56,835 bases of DNA, taken from Oscillospiraceae bacterium. Its GTDB lineage: Bacteria; Bacillota; Clostridia; Oscillospirales; Oscillospiraceae. Positions 29,766-39,593 of this stretch are shown here, piece by piece (the first letter of the stretch is position 1; the number at the start of each line of letters is the position of its first letter). Under the pieces are notes generated by a model, which saw only the letters and a program-made list of their open reading frames with translations, was not told the DNA's origin and searched no databases. The stretch lies in contig JAAWQS010000007.1 of NCBI GenBank assembly GCA_022800665.1, forward strand, positions 1 through 56,835. Reading direction: 5' to 3'. The position numbers and the translations under genes were made by a program.

Positions 29766-31604
29766 TTACTCCACAGTGACCGATTTTGCCAGATTCCGGG
29801 GCTTATCAATATCACAGCCCCGCATCAACGCCACATAATACGCAAACAGCTGCAGCGGCGCGGCTCCCAGCAGGGGCATCAGCATAGGATGGGCGTCGGG
29901 TATGGAGATCACGCCGTTAGCCGTACGCGACATCTCTGCCCTCCGGCTCTCCGCCGTCAACGCCAGCACGTCGCCGCCGCGGGTCTTGACCTCCAGAATA
30001 TTGCTCATCGCCTTCTCAAACAGCTTGCCGTAGGTGCCCAGAGCCACCACCAGCGTGCCGTCCTCTATGAGGCTGATGGTTCCGTGTTTCAGCTCGCCGG
30101 AGGCGTATGCCTCGGAGTGGATGTAGGAGATTTCCTTCAGCTTCAGGGAACCCTCCAGGCCCAGGGCGTAGTCTATATTCCGCCCAATGAAAAAGACGCT
30201 GTTGAGATTGAAATACCGGCTGGCAAAGTATTGGATGTCCTCTTTTCCGGCAAGGACGCGCTCCAGTTTTTCTGGCAGCAGCAGCATTTCGTCCAGAATG
30301 CGCCGCCGCTCCGCCTCGTCCAGAGACCCCAGCGTCTTCGACAGATACAGGCCCAGCAGGTCTAAAACCGCCAGCTGGGTGGTGTAGGCCTTGGTGGTCG
30401 CCACGGCGATCTCCGGTCCTGCCCAGGTGTAGAGCGCCTCGTCGCTCTCACGGGCGATGGAGGACCCCACCACGTTGACTATGGACAGTATTTTTGCCCC
30501 CAGCCGTTTGGCCTCTCGGAGAGCGGCCATGGTGTCCAGTGTCTCGCCGGACTGACTGATGACCACCACGAGGGTGTGTTCATCCACAATCGGGTCCATG
30601 TACCGGAATTCCGACGCCAGAGCCACCTCTACCGGCAGGCGGAGCATCCGCTCCAGGCAGTATTTGCCCACCATGCCCACGTGGTAGGAGGAGCCGCAGG
30701 CCACCACGTACAGCTTGCGCAGGGAGCGGATATAGGCGTCCGGCAGGGAGAAGTCCTCCAAAAAGACCTCTCCGTCCCGAATCCGGGGGAAGACGGCCCG
30801 GCGGAGGGCATCCGGCTGCTCCATAATCTCCTTGAACATGAAGTGTTCATAGCCCCCCTTTTCTGCTGCGTCAATCTCCCAGTCCACGCGGGTAATCTCC
30901 ATTTCAACGGGCTGCATCAGGCGGTTATAGCGCTGGATGCCCTCCCGCGTCAGTACCGCCAGGTCGCCGTCGTCCATGTACGAAACCCGGCGGGTATGGC
31001 GCAGGATGGCGGTTACATCGCTGGCCAGGAAATTGCAGCCGTCGCCAATGCCCAGAATCAAAGGGCTGTCCTTGCGCACGGCAACAATCTGGTCCGGCGT
31101 GTCGGCGCACAGGATGCCCAGCGCATACGCGCCTTCAATCCGGTGCAGGCAGCGGCCCACGGCGTCCAGGATGTCCGCCTTCCCGTTTTCGTAGAAGTAT
31201 TCCACCAGCTGGGCGACCACCTCTGTGTCTGTCTCCGAGGCGAAGGGTACCCCTTGTTTCTGGAGGAAATCTTTCAGCTCCGCGTAATTTTCAATGATGC
31301 CGTTATGTACCACGGCAATCTTGCCGCTGCGGCTGACCTGGGGATGGGAGTTGGCGTCTGAGGGCGCGCCGTGGGTGGCCCAGCGGGTGTGGCCGACGCC
31401 AGCCGTACCCTGTACCGCCCTGCCGCCGTCCAGCATCCCGCTGAGCACATGAAGACGGCCCTTGGCCTTGTGGACGGACAGGCCGTCCGCCGTACACACC
31501 GCCACGCCGGCAGAGTCATACCCCCGGTACTCCAGACGGCTCAGCCCCTCCAGCAGAATGGGCGCCGCCGCCTCGCGGCCTACATATCCTACAATACCGC
31601 ACAT
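29766..31604 (-). CDS. glmS: glutamine-fructose-6-phosphate aminotransferase (isomerizing)
   Basis: This 612-residue protein has the family's usual length. After Met, Cys2 (MCGIVGYVGREAA) is the amidotransferase nucleophile. GHTRWATHGAPSDANSHP, HNGIIENY and SETDTEVV define the glutaminase half, and two SIS domains follow (VACGSSYHVG, VISQSGETLDTMAALREAK, FFIGRNIDYALGLEGSLKLKEISYIHSEAYASGE split across the half). It ends in KSVTVE, as in other GlmS. It makes glucosamine-6-phosphate for peptidoglycan. AGGAGGAGG precedes the ATG. No glmS ribozyme core is seen upstream; a terminator-like leader hairpin is there instead. Confidence 0.96.
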   Translation of the reverse strand: MCGIVGYVGREAAAPILLEGLSRLEYRGYDSAGVAVCTADGLSVHKAKGRLHVLSGMLDGGRAVQGTAGVGHTRWATHGAPSDANSHPQVSRSGKIAVVHNGIIENYAELKDFLQKQGVPFASETDTEVVAQLVEYFYENGKADILDAVGRCLHRIEGAYALGILCADTPDQIVAVRKDSPLILGIGDGCNFLASDVTAILRHTRRVSYMDDGDLAVLTREGIQRYNRLMQPVEMEITRVDWEIDAAEKGGYEHFMFKEIMEQPDALRRAVFPRIRDGEVFLEDFSLPDAYIRSLRKLYVVACGSSYHVGMVGKYCLERMLRLPVEVALASEFRYMDPIVDEHTLVVVISQSGETLDTMAALREAKRLGAKILSIVNVVGSSIARESDEALYTWAGPEIAVATTKAYTTQLAVLDLLGLYLSKTLGSLDEAERRRILDEMLLLPEKLERVLAGKEDIQYFASRYFNLNSVFFIGRNIDYALGLEGSLKLKEISYIHSEAYASGELKHGTISLIEDGTLVVALGTYGKLFEKAMSNILEVKTRGGDVLALTAESRRAEMSRTANGVISIPDAHPMLMPLLGAAPLQLFAYYVALMRGCDIDKPRNLAKSVTVE

Positions 31605-31623
31605 AAATAATCCTCCTCCTGAT

Positions 31624-31687
31624 AAAAAATGCGCTGTGCTGTCCTTCGGCTACCTGGGCGATTCCAAAGAGCAGCATCGCGCTTTTT
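31624..31687 (-). promoter_or_regulatory. terminator-like hairpin in the glmS leader (possible attenuator)
   Basis: On the minus strand AGCGC..TGCTG..CTTTGG pairs with CCGAAGG..CAGCA..GCGC, followed by ATTTTTT and then the glmS ribosome binding site. TATACT at 31715-31720, upstream, could be the -10 of the glmS promoter, though its -35 is poor. The hairpin would then lie within the mRNA leader. Confidence 0.5.
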
Positions 31688-31812
31688 GATATGCTGTTTC
31701 TGAACTTATGATTCAGTATATACTCTTTTCCATAAAAAGGGAAGTGAAAAAATAAACAAAATTCCAGCGGACCGGCGGGAAAGTTTACTGCCCGCAGCAG
31801 GAGCGCTCCCTC

Positions 31813-31841
31813 TTGTTTTTTGCGCTTTTTCGCAGTATAAT
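31813..31841 (+). promoter_or_regulatory. miaB-mutS promoter
   Basis: TTGTTT (31813-31818) and TATAAT (31836-31841) are 17 bp apart, 36 bp before the TTG start of miaB. Confidence 0.75.
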
Positions 31842-31876
31842 AAGCCATCAAGATTCATAATACAAGGAGAACCGCT

Positions 31877-33352
31877 TTGGAGAGAACACAAGTCGTCGTC
31901 CCCGCCGGAGAAATTGAGCGGCAGAGGGATTTTATACGGAAAACCGCCCAGGAGCTGGCCCGGCGGGGCCATCCCCCGCTGGCTGTGGTGGATACCTACG
32001 GCTGCCAGCAGAACGTGGCGGACAGCCAGCGTTTGATGGGGATGCTGCGGGATATGGGCTGCGCCTTTACCCAGGACCCTGACGCGGCGGATGTAATCGT
32101 CATCAACACCTGCGCCATCCGGGACAATGCGGAGAAGAAGGTCTTCGGCGTGGTGGGACAGCTGGTCCACGCCAAGGAGCGCAATCCGGAACTGATAATC
32201 TGTCTGTGCGGCTGCATGGCCCAGCAGGAGAGTGTGGCTAAAAAAATCAAGGCGTCCTACCGCCATGTAGACCTGGTCTTCGGCCCCCAGGCGCTGTGGA
32301 AATTCCCGGAGCTGCTCTTTGAGACGCTGCAGAGCCGGAAGCGGGTGTTTTCCATCGAAAATGTCCACGGTTCCATCGCCGAGGGTCTGCCGGTGGTCCG
32401 GGAGAGCGGCGTGAAGGCGTGGGTGTCCATTATGTACGGCTGCAACAATTTCTGTTCCTACTGCATTGTCCCCTATGTGCGGGGCCGGGAGCGGAGCCGG
32501 GAACCGGAGGATATTCTGGCGGAGGTGCGGCAGCTGGCGGCGGAGGGGTACCGGGAGATCACCCTCCTGGGCCAGAACGTCAACTCCTACGGCAAGGACC
32601 TGGAGCGTTCCATGGATTTTGCGGACCTGCTGGCGGAGATCGACAAAATACCGGGGGACTATCTGATTCGCTTTATGACCAGCCACCCCAAGGACGCGGG
32701 AGAAAAATTATTCGACACCATGGCCCGCTGCAGCCATGTCGCAAAACAGCTCCATCTGCCGGTGCAGTCCGGAAACAGCCGGGTCCTGCGGGTAATGAAC
32801 CGGGGCTATACGCGGGAGCAGTACCTGGAAAAGGTCCGGTATGCCCGGAGCGTCATGCCGGAGCTGACGCTCACCAGCGATATTATCATTGGCTTCCCCG
32901 GCGAGACGGAGGCGGAGGCTATGGACACCGTTTCCCTCATTGAAGAGGTGCGGTATGACGCCCTGTTTACCTTTATCTACTCCCCCCGGCCCGGCACACC
33001 GGCGGCGCAGATGCCGGACCCGGCCAGCCGGGCGGAAAAACAGGTGTGGTTTGACCGGCTGCTGGAGGCGCAGAACCGGATTTCCGGCGAGCTGCACCGG
33101 GCTTACGTGGGCAGGACTGTGCGGGTACTGGTGGACGGCGAGTGCGGAGACAAACGCTGGCCCCTCTCCAGCCGCACCAACGGCGGACGTCTGGTGCATC
33201 TGGACGGCGGCAGGGATTTGATCGGGCAGTATGTGGACGCGGACATTGTGGACAGCAATACCTGGGCGTTATTCGGGACCCTGGCGGACAGCCAGCGTGT
33301 GCCGCCCTGCGGGGACCGTCCCAATTCGCCGCACGATCACAACGCTTTTTAA
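31877..33352 (+). CDS. miaB: tRNA-2-methylthio-N6-dimethylallyladenosine synthase MiaB
   Basis: This 491-residue radical-SAM methylthiotransferase has an N-terminal UPF0004 domain with three cluster cysteines (DTYGCQQN, VINTCAIRDNAE, CLCGCMAQQE) and the radical-SAM motif CNNFCSYCIVPYVRGRERSR near residue 190. A C-terminal TRAM domain (~residues 400-465, with SGELHRAYVGRTVRVLV) is present. It thiomethylates A37 of tRNAs reading UNN codons. The start is TTG at 31877 with AAGGAG 7 bp upstream. The N terminus is extended by about 40 residues before the first domain, and mutS follows 57 bp later. Confidence 0.95.
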   Translation: MERTQVVVPAGEIERQRDFIRKTAQELARRGHPPLAVVDTYGCQQNVADSQRLMGMLRDMGCAFTQDPDAADVIVINTCAIRDNAEKKVFGVVGQLVHAKERNPELIICLCGCMAQQESVAKKIKASYRHVDLVFGPQALWKFPELLFETLQSRKRVFSIENVHGSIAEGLPVVRESGVKAWVSIMYGCNNFCSYCIVPYVRGRERSREPEDILAEVRQLAAEGYREITLLGQNVNSYGKDLERSMDFADLLAEIDKIPGDYLIRFMTSHPKDAGEKLFDTMARCSHVAKQLHLPVQSGNSRVLRVMNRGYTREQYLEKVRYARSVMPELTLTSDIIIGFPGETEAEAMDTVSLIEEVRYDALFTFIYSPRPGTPAAQMPDPASRAEKQVWFDRLLEAQNRISGELHRAYVGRTVRVLVDGECGDKRWPLSSRTNGGRLVHLDGGRDLIGQYVDADIVDSNTWALFGTLADSQRVPPCGDRPNSPHDHNAF

Positions 33353-33409
33353 TACATTCCCTTCAAGAAAAAGTATAAGAGATTGATAAAGAGAGGCGAG
33401 GAACGGACA

Positions 33410-36001
33410 ATGGCGGAAATGACACCGATGATGCGGCAATACCTGGAGATTAAAAAACAGCACAAGGACTCCATCCTCTTTTTCCGGCTGGGGGATTTTT
33501 ATGAGATGTTCAACGAGGACGCTAAGCTGGCCAGCCAGGAGCTGGACCTCACCCTCACCACACGGGACCGGGGCAAACCGGAGGGAGAGCAGACGCCCAT
33601 GTGCGGCGTACCCTACCACTCCTGCGACGGGTATATCCAGCGGCTCATTGCCAAGGGCTACAAGGTGGCTATCTGCGAGCAGACCGAGGACCCCAGTCAG
33701 GCAAAGGGGCTGGTCAGCCGGGATATCATCCGCGTGGTCACTCCGGGTACCGTGGATGCGTCCATGCTGGAGGGCAGCCGGTCCAACTATATCTGCGGTA
33801 TTTATATGGACGAGGAGACCGCAGGGCTCTGCTTCTGCGACATCACCACCGGCAAAACCCACGCCACCGCCTTCTCCGGTCCGGAACGGCTGAACCATGT
33901 GACAAACGAGCTGGGCCGGTTCTCGCCGGTGGAGGCAGTGCTCAATCCCCGCGCCTACGGGGAGGGGGAGCTGCTGAAGCTGCTGCGGGAGAAGTTCAGC
34001 TGTCTGGCGGAGAATTACGGCGAGGGCCGGTTTGCTCTGGACGACGCCCTGTACCGGGTAAAAAAGCAGTACGGCCACGACGCTGCCCAGGCCGTCCCCG
34101 TTCCCGCCGCGGTCATGGCCCTGGGGGGGCTGCTGTGCTACCTCTATGAGACACAGAGGACGGATTTGAGCCATATCCGCGATCTGGAATACTACGAGCA
34201 GGGCCGGTTCATGGAGCTGGACCTGAGCGCCCGCCGGAATCTGGAGCTGACCGCCACCATGCGGGAGGGCAAAAAACAGGGGTCCCTGCTGTGGGTACTG
34301 GACAGGACAAAGACCGCTATGGGCGGACGGATGCTGCGCTCCTGGCTGGAGAGGCCGCTGCTGAGCGTAGCCGCCATCAACCGGCGCCTGAACGCCGTGG
34401 ACGCTCTGGTCAAGGACTCCATCAACCGGGAGGAGCTGGCGCTGGCTCTGAGCGGCATCAACGATCTGGAGCGGCTGATTGGCAGAGTGGTCTATGGCAG
34501 CGCAGGGGGGCGGGATATGGCGTCCCTCCGGGCCTCCATGGGAAAACTGCCGGATTTGAAAAACAGACTGGCTCCCTTCTCCGCCGGACGGCTGGGAGAG
34601 CTGTACCGGGATTTGGACACGCTGGAGGACGTGTTCCAGCTCTTGTGCCAGGCTATTGTGGACGAGCCGCCCTTTTCCGTCCGGGAGGGCGGGTTTATCC
34701 GGCCAGGATACAACAAGGATGTGGACCGGTTCCACGATATCCTCAGCGGCGGCAAGAGCGTCATCGCCGAGGTGGAGAGCCGTGAAAAAGAAAAAACCGG
34801 CATCAAGAGCCTGAAAGTCGGGTACAACAAGGTGTTCGGGTACTATATTGAGGTCAGCAAGTCCTATTATGACCAAGTGCCGCAGGAGTACATCCGCAAG
34901 CAGACTTTAGCCAACTGCGAGCGATACATTACCCAGGAACTGAAGGAACTGGAAAACACCATCCTCAGCGCCAGCGACCGGGTGGTGTCCCTGGAATACG
35001 ACCTCTTTGTCCAGCTGCGGGAGCAGGTGGGCGGGCAGATGGCCCGGATTCAGTCCACGGCGGCGGCGGTGGCGGAGCTGGACGCCCTCTGTTCCCTGGC
35101 GTCAGCGGCGGCAAAAAATAACTACTGCTGTCCGGTGGTGGACGAGAGCGGCGTGATCGAGATTCACGAGGGCCGCCATCCAGTAGTGGAGCGGGTCCTG
35201 AAGGACCAGCTCTTCGTCCCCAACGACACCTATATGGGAGAACAGGAAAACCGGGTGTCCATTATCACCGGCCCCAATATGGCCGGTAAATCTACCTACA
35301 TGCGGCAGGTGGCTCTGATTACGCTTATGGCGCAAATTGGCTCCTTTGTCCCCGCGCGGGCCGCCCGCATCGGCGTGGTGGACCGGATTTTTACCAGAAT
35401 TGGAGCCAGCGATGATTTGAGCGCAGGACAATCCACATTTATGGTGGAGATGACCGAGGTTGCGGACATCCTCCGCCACGCTACCAGCCGCAGTCTGTTG
35501 ATTCTGGACGAGATCGGCAGGGGAACCAGCACCTTCGACGGTATGAGCATTGCACGGTCGGTACTGGAGCACTGTGCGGACCGGAAAAAGCTGGGCGCGA
35601 AAACCCTCTTTGCCACCCACTACCATGAGCTGACCGTGCTGGAGGAGGACTTGCCTGGGGTGAAAAACTACAACATCGCTATCAAAAGCCGGGGGGATGA
35701 GATTATTTTCCTACGGAAAATCCTGCCCGGCGGCGCGGACCGCAGCTACGGTATTGAGGTGGCAAAGCTGGCGGGTCTGCCGGACAGCGTGGTGAAAAAG
35801 GCAAAGGTGATTTTGAAGGAGCTGGAGAGCCAGAGCGGACATACCGTGCCGCTGCTGGCCGCGCCGCAGACGGAGCAGGTGTCTATGGAGGCCGTCAGCG
35901 AGGCGGAGGTGATCGACCGGCTGAGAAGAACCCAGCCGGAAACCTTGACCCCTTTGGAGGCTATGAGCCTGCTGTATGAGTTGAAACAGAGGCTGCAGTA
36001 A
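33410..36001 (+). CDS. mutS: DNA mismatch repair protein MutS
   Basis: This 863-residue protein shows all MutS domains: mismatch-recognition GDFYEMF (about residue 35), connector, core and clamp, and the C-terminal ATPase with Walker A GPNMAGKST (about residue 618). Walker B LLILDEIGRGTSTFDGMS and the switch FATHYHEL follow. The ATG at 33410 has GAGGCGAGG upstream; an in-frame ATG 27 bp earlier is less well placed. It binds base mismatches after replication. The miaB-mutS order is common in Clostridia, with mutL usually next, but here mutS ends at a terminator and no mutL is present. Confidence 0.97.
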   Translation: MAEMTPMMRQYLEIKKQHKDSILFFRLGDFYEMFNEDAKLASQELDLTLTTRDRGKPEGEQTPMCGVPYHSCDGYIQRLIAKGYKVAICEQTEDPSQAKGLVSRDIIRVVTPGTVDASMLEGSRSNYICGIYMDEETAGLCFCDITTGKTHATAFSGPERLNHVTNELGRFSPVEAVLNPRAYGEGELLKLLREKFSCLAENYGEGRFALDDALYRVKKQYGHDAAQAVPVPAAVMALGGLLCYLYETQRTDLSHIRDLEYYEQGRFMELDLSARRNLELTATMREGKKQGSLLWVLDRTKTAMGGRMLRSWLERPLLSVAAINRRLNAVDALVKDSINREELALALSGINDLERLIGRVVYGSAGGRDMASLRASMGKLPDLKNRLAPFSAGRLGELYRDLDTLEDVFQLLCQAIVDEPPFSVREGGFIRPGYNKDVDRFHDILSGGKSVIAEVESREKEKTGIKSLKVGYNKVFGYYIEVSKSYYDQVPQEYIRKQTLANCERYITQELKELENTILSASDRVVSLEYDLFVQLREQVGGQMARIQSTAAAVAELDALCSLASAAAKNNYCCPVVDESGVIEIHEGRHPVVERVLKDQLFVPNDTYMGEQENRVSIITGPNMAGKSTYMRQVALITLMAQIGSFVPARAARIGVVDRIFTRIGASDDLSAGQSTFMVEMTEVADILRHATSRSLLILDEIGRGTSTFDGMSIARSVLEHCADRKKLGAKTLFATHYHELTVLEEDLPGVKNYNIAIKSRGDEIIFLRKILPGGADRSYGIEVAKLAGLPDSVVKKAKVILKELESQSGHTVPLLAAPQTEQVSMEAVSEAEVIDRLRRTQPETLTPLEAMSLLYELKQRLQ

Positions 36002-36075
36002 ATTAAAAAAGCTGCCATTCGCCGTCTCCTGATCGCCCGCCGCGTCGGAAATGACCCGCTGCCCAGAATAAGTTT

Positions 36076-36115
36076 ACCCCTACCCGGCCTAAGCTGGGTA
36101 GGGGTAGTTGTTTTT
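36076..36115 (+). terminator. miaB-mutS terminator
   Basis: A perfect 10-bp stem ACCCCTACCC (36076-36085) / GGGTAGGGGT (36096-36105) is followed by AGTTGTTTTT. Confidence 0.9.
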
Positions 36116-36145
36116 GCAATCAACTTTTTCTTGAAAGAAAAAGTA

Positions 36146-39100
36146 TCAGCGTGCGATGGCTCTGTGCAGCAGCAGGGCCATGTCCGCACGGGTCAGGGCC
36201 GCACGGGGGGATATGCTGCCGTTTCGGGTGGGCATAATCCCCTGCTGGAGCAGACCAGATACTGCGCCCCGTGCATAGGCGTCCACCAGATTGGCGTCGC
36301 TGTAGCCCGCAAAGCTCTCCTCCGTACCATCGGCAGCCTCCAGACCCGCGGCCTGGAAGGTGCGCTGTACCATCAGGGCCGCGTCCTGACGGGAGATGGA
36401 TGCGCTGGGCTGGAAGGTATTGCCGCCAGTACCCTTGACAATACCGTGGGAGCGCAGGACGTTCACCGCCTGGGCATAGTAGGCGCTGTCCGGCACGTCC
36501 CGGAATCCGGCGGTGGTGCCGTCGGAGTCAAACTGGAAGGCACGGTAGAGCATCAGGCAGAAGTCGCCCCGGCGGATGTTGCTGGCCGGTGCGTACTGAC
36601 CGTCACGGACGCCGTTGACCACGCCCTGGCTGTAGAGGAAGTCCACGGCGGACACCGTCGCGGCGGACTGGCCGGTGAGGTCGCGGAAGTACTTGGAGTG
36701 TACAGACGGCTCCACCGCAATCTGAATTTCCCCCGTATACGTGCTGCCGGAGGTGTTGACGGCGGTGTAAGGGATCGTCACCGTACCCTGATAGCCCGCC
36801 TTGGGAATAAAGGTCAGATTCGCCACCAGGGGGTCGGAGCTGAAGCCGTACTGCATCCCCGCCGTTGCCAGCCAGCTGAAGTGGGTGGGATTGGTGTACT
36901 GATAGTACAGCTTGCCCTGGCTCTCGTAGGGCATACGGGTGAAGCTGACGTTTACCGGCTGGCCGCCGCCCTGGTTGCTGAAGTCGTAGGCGCTCAGCTG
37001 CACCGGGGAGCCGCTGGTTGTGTATACAATGGTGGTGCCGCTGACGCCGCCGGTGACGTTCACCTGCACCGTACCCTGGAACTGCATACCGGCAATGGAC
37101 CAGCCGGTGAAGGGCATGGATACCGTGCCTGTGAAGCCGGGGGCCGGCAGGAAGCTGAGCCGGGAGACAGACTGCTCGCCGCTGAGATAGAAGCTGTCGC
37201 TGGTGGTGATGGTGGCCGGCGTCCCTGCGCGCTGATAGTCAAAGTAGACGTTGCCCTGGGTGGCCGTGGGCAGGGAGGTGAAGCGGATGTAGTTCAGGGC
37301 GGAATTGGTGGCGGTCCGGCAGAGGGTGTCGAACTGTGCGCCCACAAAGACCGCAGGGGAGCGTCCGGCGGTGCTGTAGGAGATGGTAGCGTTGTAGTTG
37401 TGGGTAGAGCCGGTGGTGATAATCAGCGAGCCGCTGAAGGTCTGGCCGGACACCGACGCGCCGGTGAAGGGAATCTCCACATCTCCATGGAAGGTGGCCG
37501 TGGCCCAGAAGGAGAGGTTCATGAGATAGGGGGACGCACTGTTATAATATTTCGTCCCGCGGGTCACGCGGTTGCCGATCACATTGGCCGTGGTGCGGTT
37601 GTGATAGAGCGCGCCCAGGGTGTGGTCCGGCAGGGACTGGAAGGTGATGTAGTGCAGCCGCTGGCCCGTCAGCTGCTGGCAGAGATTGTTGAAATCGTTG
37701 GCCGCCAGCTTCACCGAACTGCCAGGCAGGCAGGTATAGACCACATCCATGCCGCTGCCGCCGGTCCCGCCGTCCCCGACGCCGCCCATGCCGCCGCCGG
37801 ACTGGAAGTGGACCTCCACTGTGCCGCTGAAGGACGCGCCGCTCTCGTTTGCGCCGGTGAAGTTCACGCGGGCCAGACCGGAGAAGCCGTCCGCCGGGAC
37901 CATGGTGACAAAATTGATGTTAGGGGTTCCCTGGTAGGGAAAGGTGTCGCCCGCCATGATCTGGGAGGCATCGGACTGGCCGTAGTTATAGTACAGCGTT
38001 CCCTGGCTGGACGCCGGGAGGGCAAAGCACACCCAGCCCAGTTTTGCGCCGGTGACACGCTGGCTGTAGTCCTCAAAATCCGCCTCCTTGAACGTCGCCT
38101 GTCCCAGACCGCCGTCATAGTAGGTGATGACGCCGTCTACGCTCTGCTTGACGGTGACGGTCAGCTGGCCGTTGTAGCGCATTCCGGCGGCGGTGTATCC
38201 GGCGTAGCCGATGACCACCGCGCCCACGTACCCGTCCGCCGGGACAAACGTGACCCGGCTCAGCTCGCTCAGGGTAAAGCGGTCGTTGGCCGTCACCTTC
38301 GCCGCGTAGTTGCTGGCATTGATGTAATCCCGGTACAGCGTACCCTGGGACTCGGTGGGCAGGGAGAAGACCACAGAGTGCAGCGGCGCACCCGCCACCT
38401 GCTGGAACGCGGTGGAGAAGGGCGCGGAGGTCAGCTTCAGGGGCGTACCCTCGGCGGTACTGAGGGTGAGATTGGCATTTCCTGCGCTCTTGGTCACGCT
38501 GACAGAAATTTTACCCTTGAAGGTCCGGCCCCCGGAGCTGTTGCCGGTGAAAGTGATGGTAGCCTTGTCGCCGGTAAAGCGGGGATTGGGGACAAAGACA
38601 ATGTCCTTCAGATACGGACCCACGCTGGAGGTGGACACATAGTAGGTCATACCCGTGCCGACGCCTGCGCCGGTGTTGTCCGCGTCCGTGTATCCCAGAT
38701 AGAGCGTACCCTCCTTGGTGTCCACGGTCAGGCCGGAGACAGAGACCAGATTGTTATTGGCGTCCTGAATCATTTCCCGGCACTGGGCCGCGATCTGTGC
38801 CTCCAGGGTGGACAGGCGCAGGGGATTGGACGCGCTGTAGGTTCCCGGCGGAACGATGGTAGAGGCGGTGTTCTCCGCCACCGCTACGCGGATTTCTACC
38901 GGTGATCCGGCATTGGCGCCCTGGGCGGTGCGGGCCTGGGCGGTGACGGTGGCGTTGCCCTGGCGGATGCCGTTGAAGACCCACTGCTCCTTTGTGCCGT
39001 CCTGCATGGTGCGGCAGGAGACGTTGTTCTTGTCGCTGGTGAGGGCAATGGTGGAGCTCTCCTCGGCGGCAGTGCCGTAACGCTCAAAATCCTGGCCGCG

Positions 39101-39520
39101 GGTCCAGATGACGGTCCCGTTTTCCGGCACGCTCAGGGAGTTGCCCTTCAAGAGCAGGATGCCGTTGACGGTGACGTCCAGCGTTTGGCTGTATTGGCTG
39201 TCTGAGGCGGTAACAGTAACGGTGACTTTACCGGGTTTAAGCGGATTAAAATAGGCGGTGTCCGCCAAGGTAGCAGCGTCATAGTCTACCTCCAGGACGC
39301 TTTCATCGCTGGACGTCCACCTCAAATGGGTGTCACTGCTGGCGTTGTGGACTGTGGCGATAACGCTGTCGCCGCCGCCTGGGTCAAAGTTCAGCTTATT
39401 GGTCCGGAAAGTAAATTCAGTCTTACCGCCCTCCGCCGCCAGGGCCGGAGCGGCCAGGCTCAACGCCAGCATCAGAACCAGCAGCAGGCTCAGCCACCGC
39501 TGTCTGTCAGTCGGTTTCAT
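36146..39520 (-). CDS. large S-layer-type protein: repeat modules plus C-terminal SLH domains
   Basis: This 1124-residue exported protein has a signal peptide (WLSLLLVLMLALSLAAPALA), then a bacterial Ig-like domain (~25-125). Six related ~95-residue modules follow, each with G.LYY.Y, F.P..GF.G and a G..F.GT(V/I).V.V ending; several have the start LC..L/TG..L.YI.F. Three C-terminal SLH repeats (about residues 955-1124; YFRDLTGQSAATVSAVDFLY, YAPASNIRRGDFCLMLYRAF) would bind the secondary cell wall polymer. AAAGGAG lies 9 bp from the ATG at 39520; a start 21 bp upstream would have no site. It follows another SLH giant 73 bp away. It is probably a structural or adhesive surface protein. Confidence 0.85.
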   Translation of the reverse strand: MKPTDRQRWLSLLLVLMLALSLAAPALAAEGGKTEFTFRTNKLNFDPGGGDSVIATVHNASSDTHLRWTSSDESVLEVDYDAATLADTAYFNPLKPGKVTVTVTASDSQYSQTLDVTVNGILLLKGNSLSVPENGTVIWTRGQDFERYGTAAEESSTIALTSDKNNVSCRTMQDGTKEQWVFNGIRQGNATVTAQARTAQGANAGSPVEIRVAVAENTASTIVPPGTYSASNPLRLSTLEAQIAAQCREMIQDANNNLVSVSGLTVDTKEGTLYLGYTDADNTGAGVGTGMTYYVSTSSVGPYLKDIVFVPNPRFTGDKATITFTGNSSGGRTFKGKISVSVTKSAGNANLTLSTAEGTPLKLTSAPFSTAFQQVAGAPLHSVVFSLPTESQGTLYRDYINASNYAAKVTANDRFTLSELSRVTFVPADGYVGAVVIGYAGYTAAGMRYNGQLTVTVKQSVDGVITYYDGGLGQATFKEADFEDYSQRVTGAKLGWVCFALPASSQGTLYYNYGQSDASQIMAGDTFPYQGTPNINFVTMVPADGFSGLARVNFTGANESGASFSGTVEVHFQSGGGMGGVGDGGTGGSGMDVVYTCLPGSSVKLAANDFNNLCQQLTGQRLHYITFQSLPDHTLGALYHNRTTANVIGNRVTRGTKYYNSASPYLMNLSFWATATFHGDVEIPFTGASVSGQTFSGSLIITTGSTHNYNATISYSTAGRSPAVFVGAQFDTLCRTATNSALNYIRFTSLPTATQGNVYFDYQRAGTPATITTSDSFYLSGEQSVSRLSFLPAPGFTGTVSMPFTGWSIAGMQFQGTVQVNVTGGVSGTTIVYTTSGSPVQLSAYDFSNQGGGQPVNVSFTRMPYESQGKLYYQYTNPTHFSWLATAGMQYGFSSDPLVANLTFIPKAGYQGTVTIPYTAVNTSGSTYTGEIQIAVEPSVHSKYFRDLTGQSAATVSAVDFLYSQGVVNGVRDGQYAPASNIRRGDFCLMLYRAFQFDSDGTTAGFRDVPDSAYYAQAVNVLRSHGIVKGTGGNTFQPSASISRQDAALMVQRTFQAAGLEAADGTEESFAGYSDANLVDAYARGAVSGLLQQGIMPTRNGSISPRAALTRADMALLLHRAIAR

Positions 39521-39557
39521 GGAAACACTCCTTTTTGTCAAATTTTGCTATAGGGAA

Positions 39558-39584
39558 GCGGGAGCGGGGATAGCCCGCTCCCGC
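39558..39584 (-). terminator. GC-rich hairpin between the two SLH genes
   Basis: A perfect 11-bp stem GCGGGAGCGGG (39558-39568) / CCCGCTCCCGC (39574-39584) is followed on the minus strand by TTCCCTATAG. It could attenuate readthrough into the smaller SLH gene. Confidence 0.6.
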
Positions 39585-39593
39585 AGGTGGGGA

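Noticed and set aside
31605-31876. glmS ribozyme upstream of glmS
   Set aside because: The conserved ribozyme core was looked for and not found; only a terminator-like hairpin is present.
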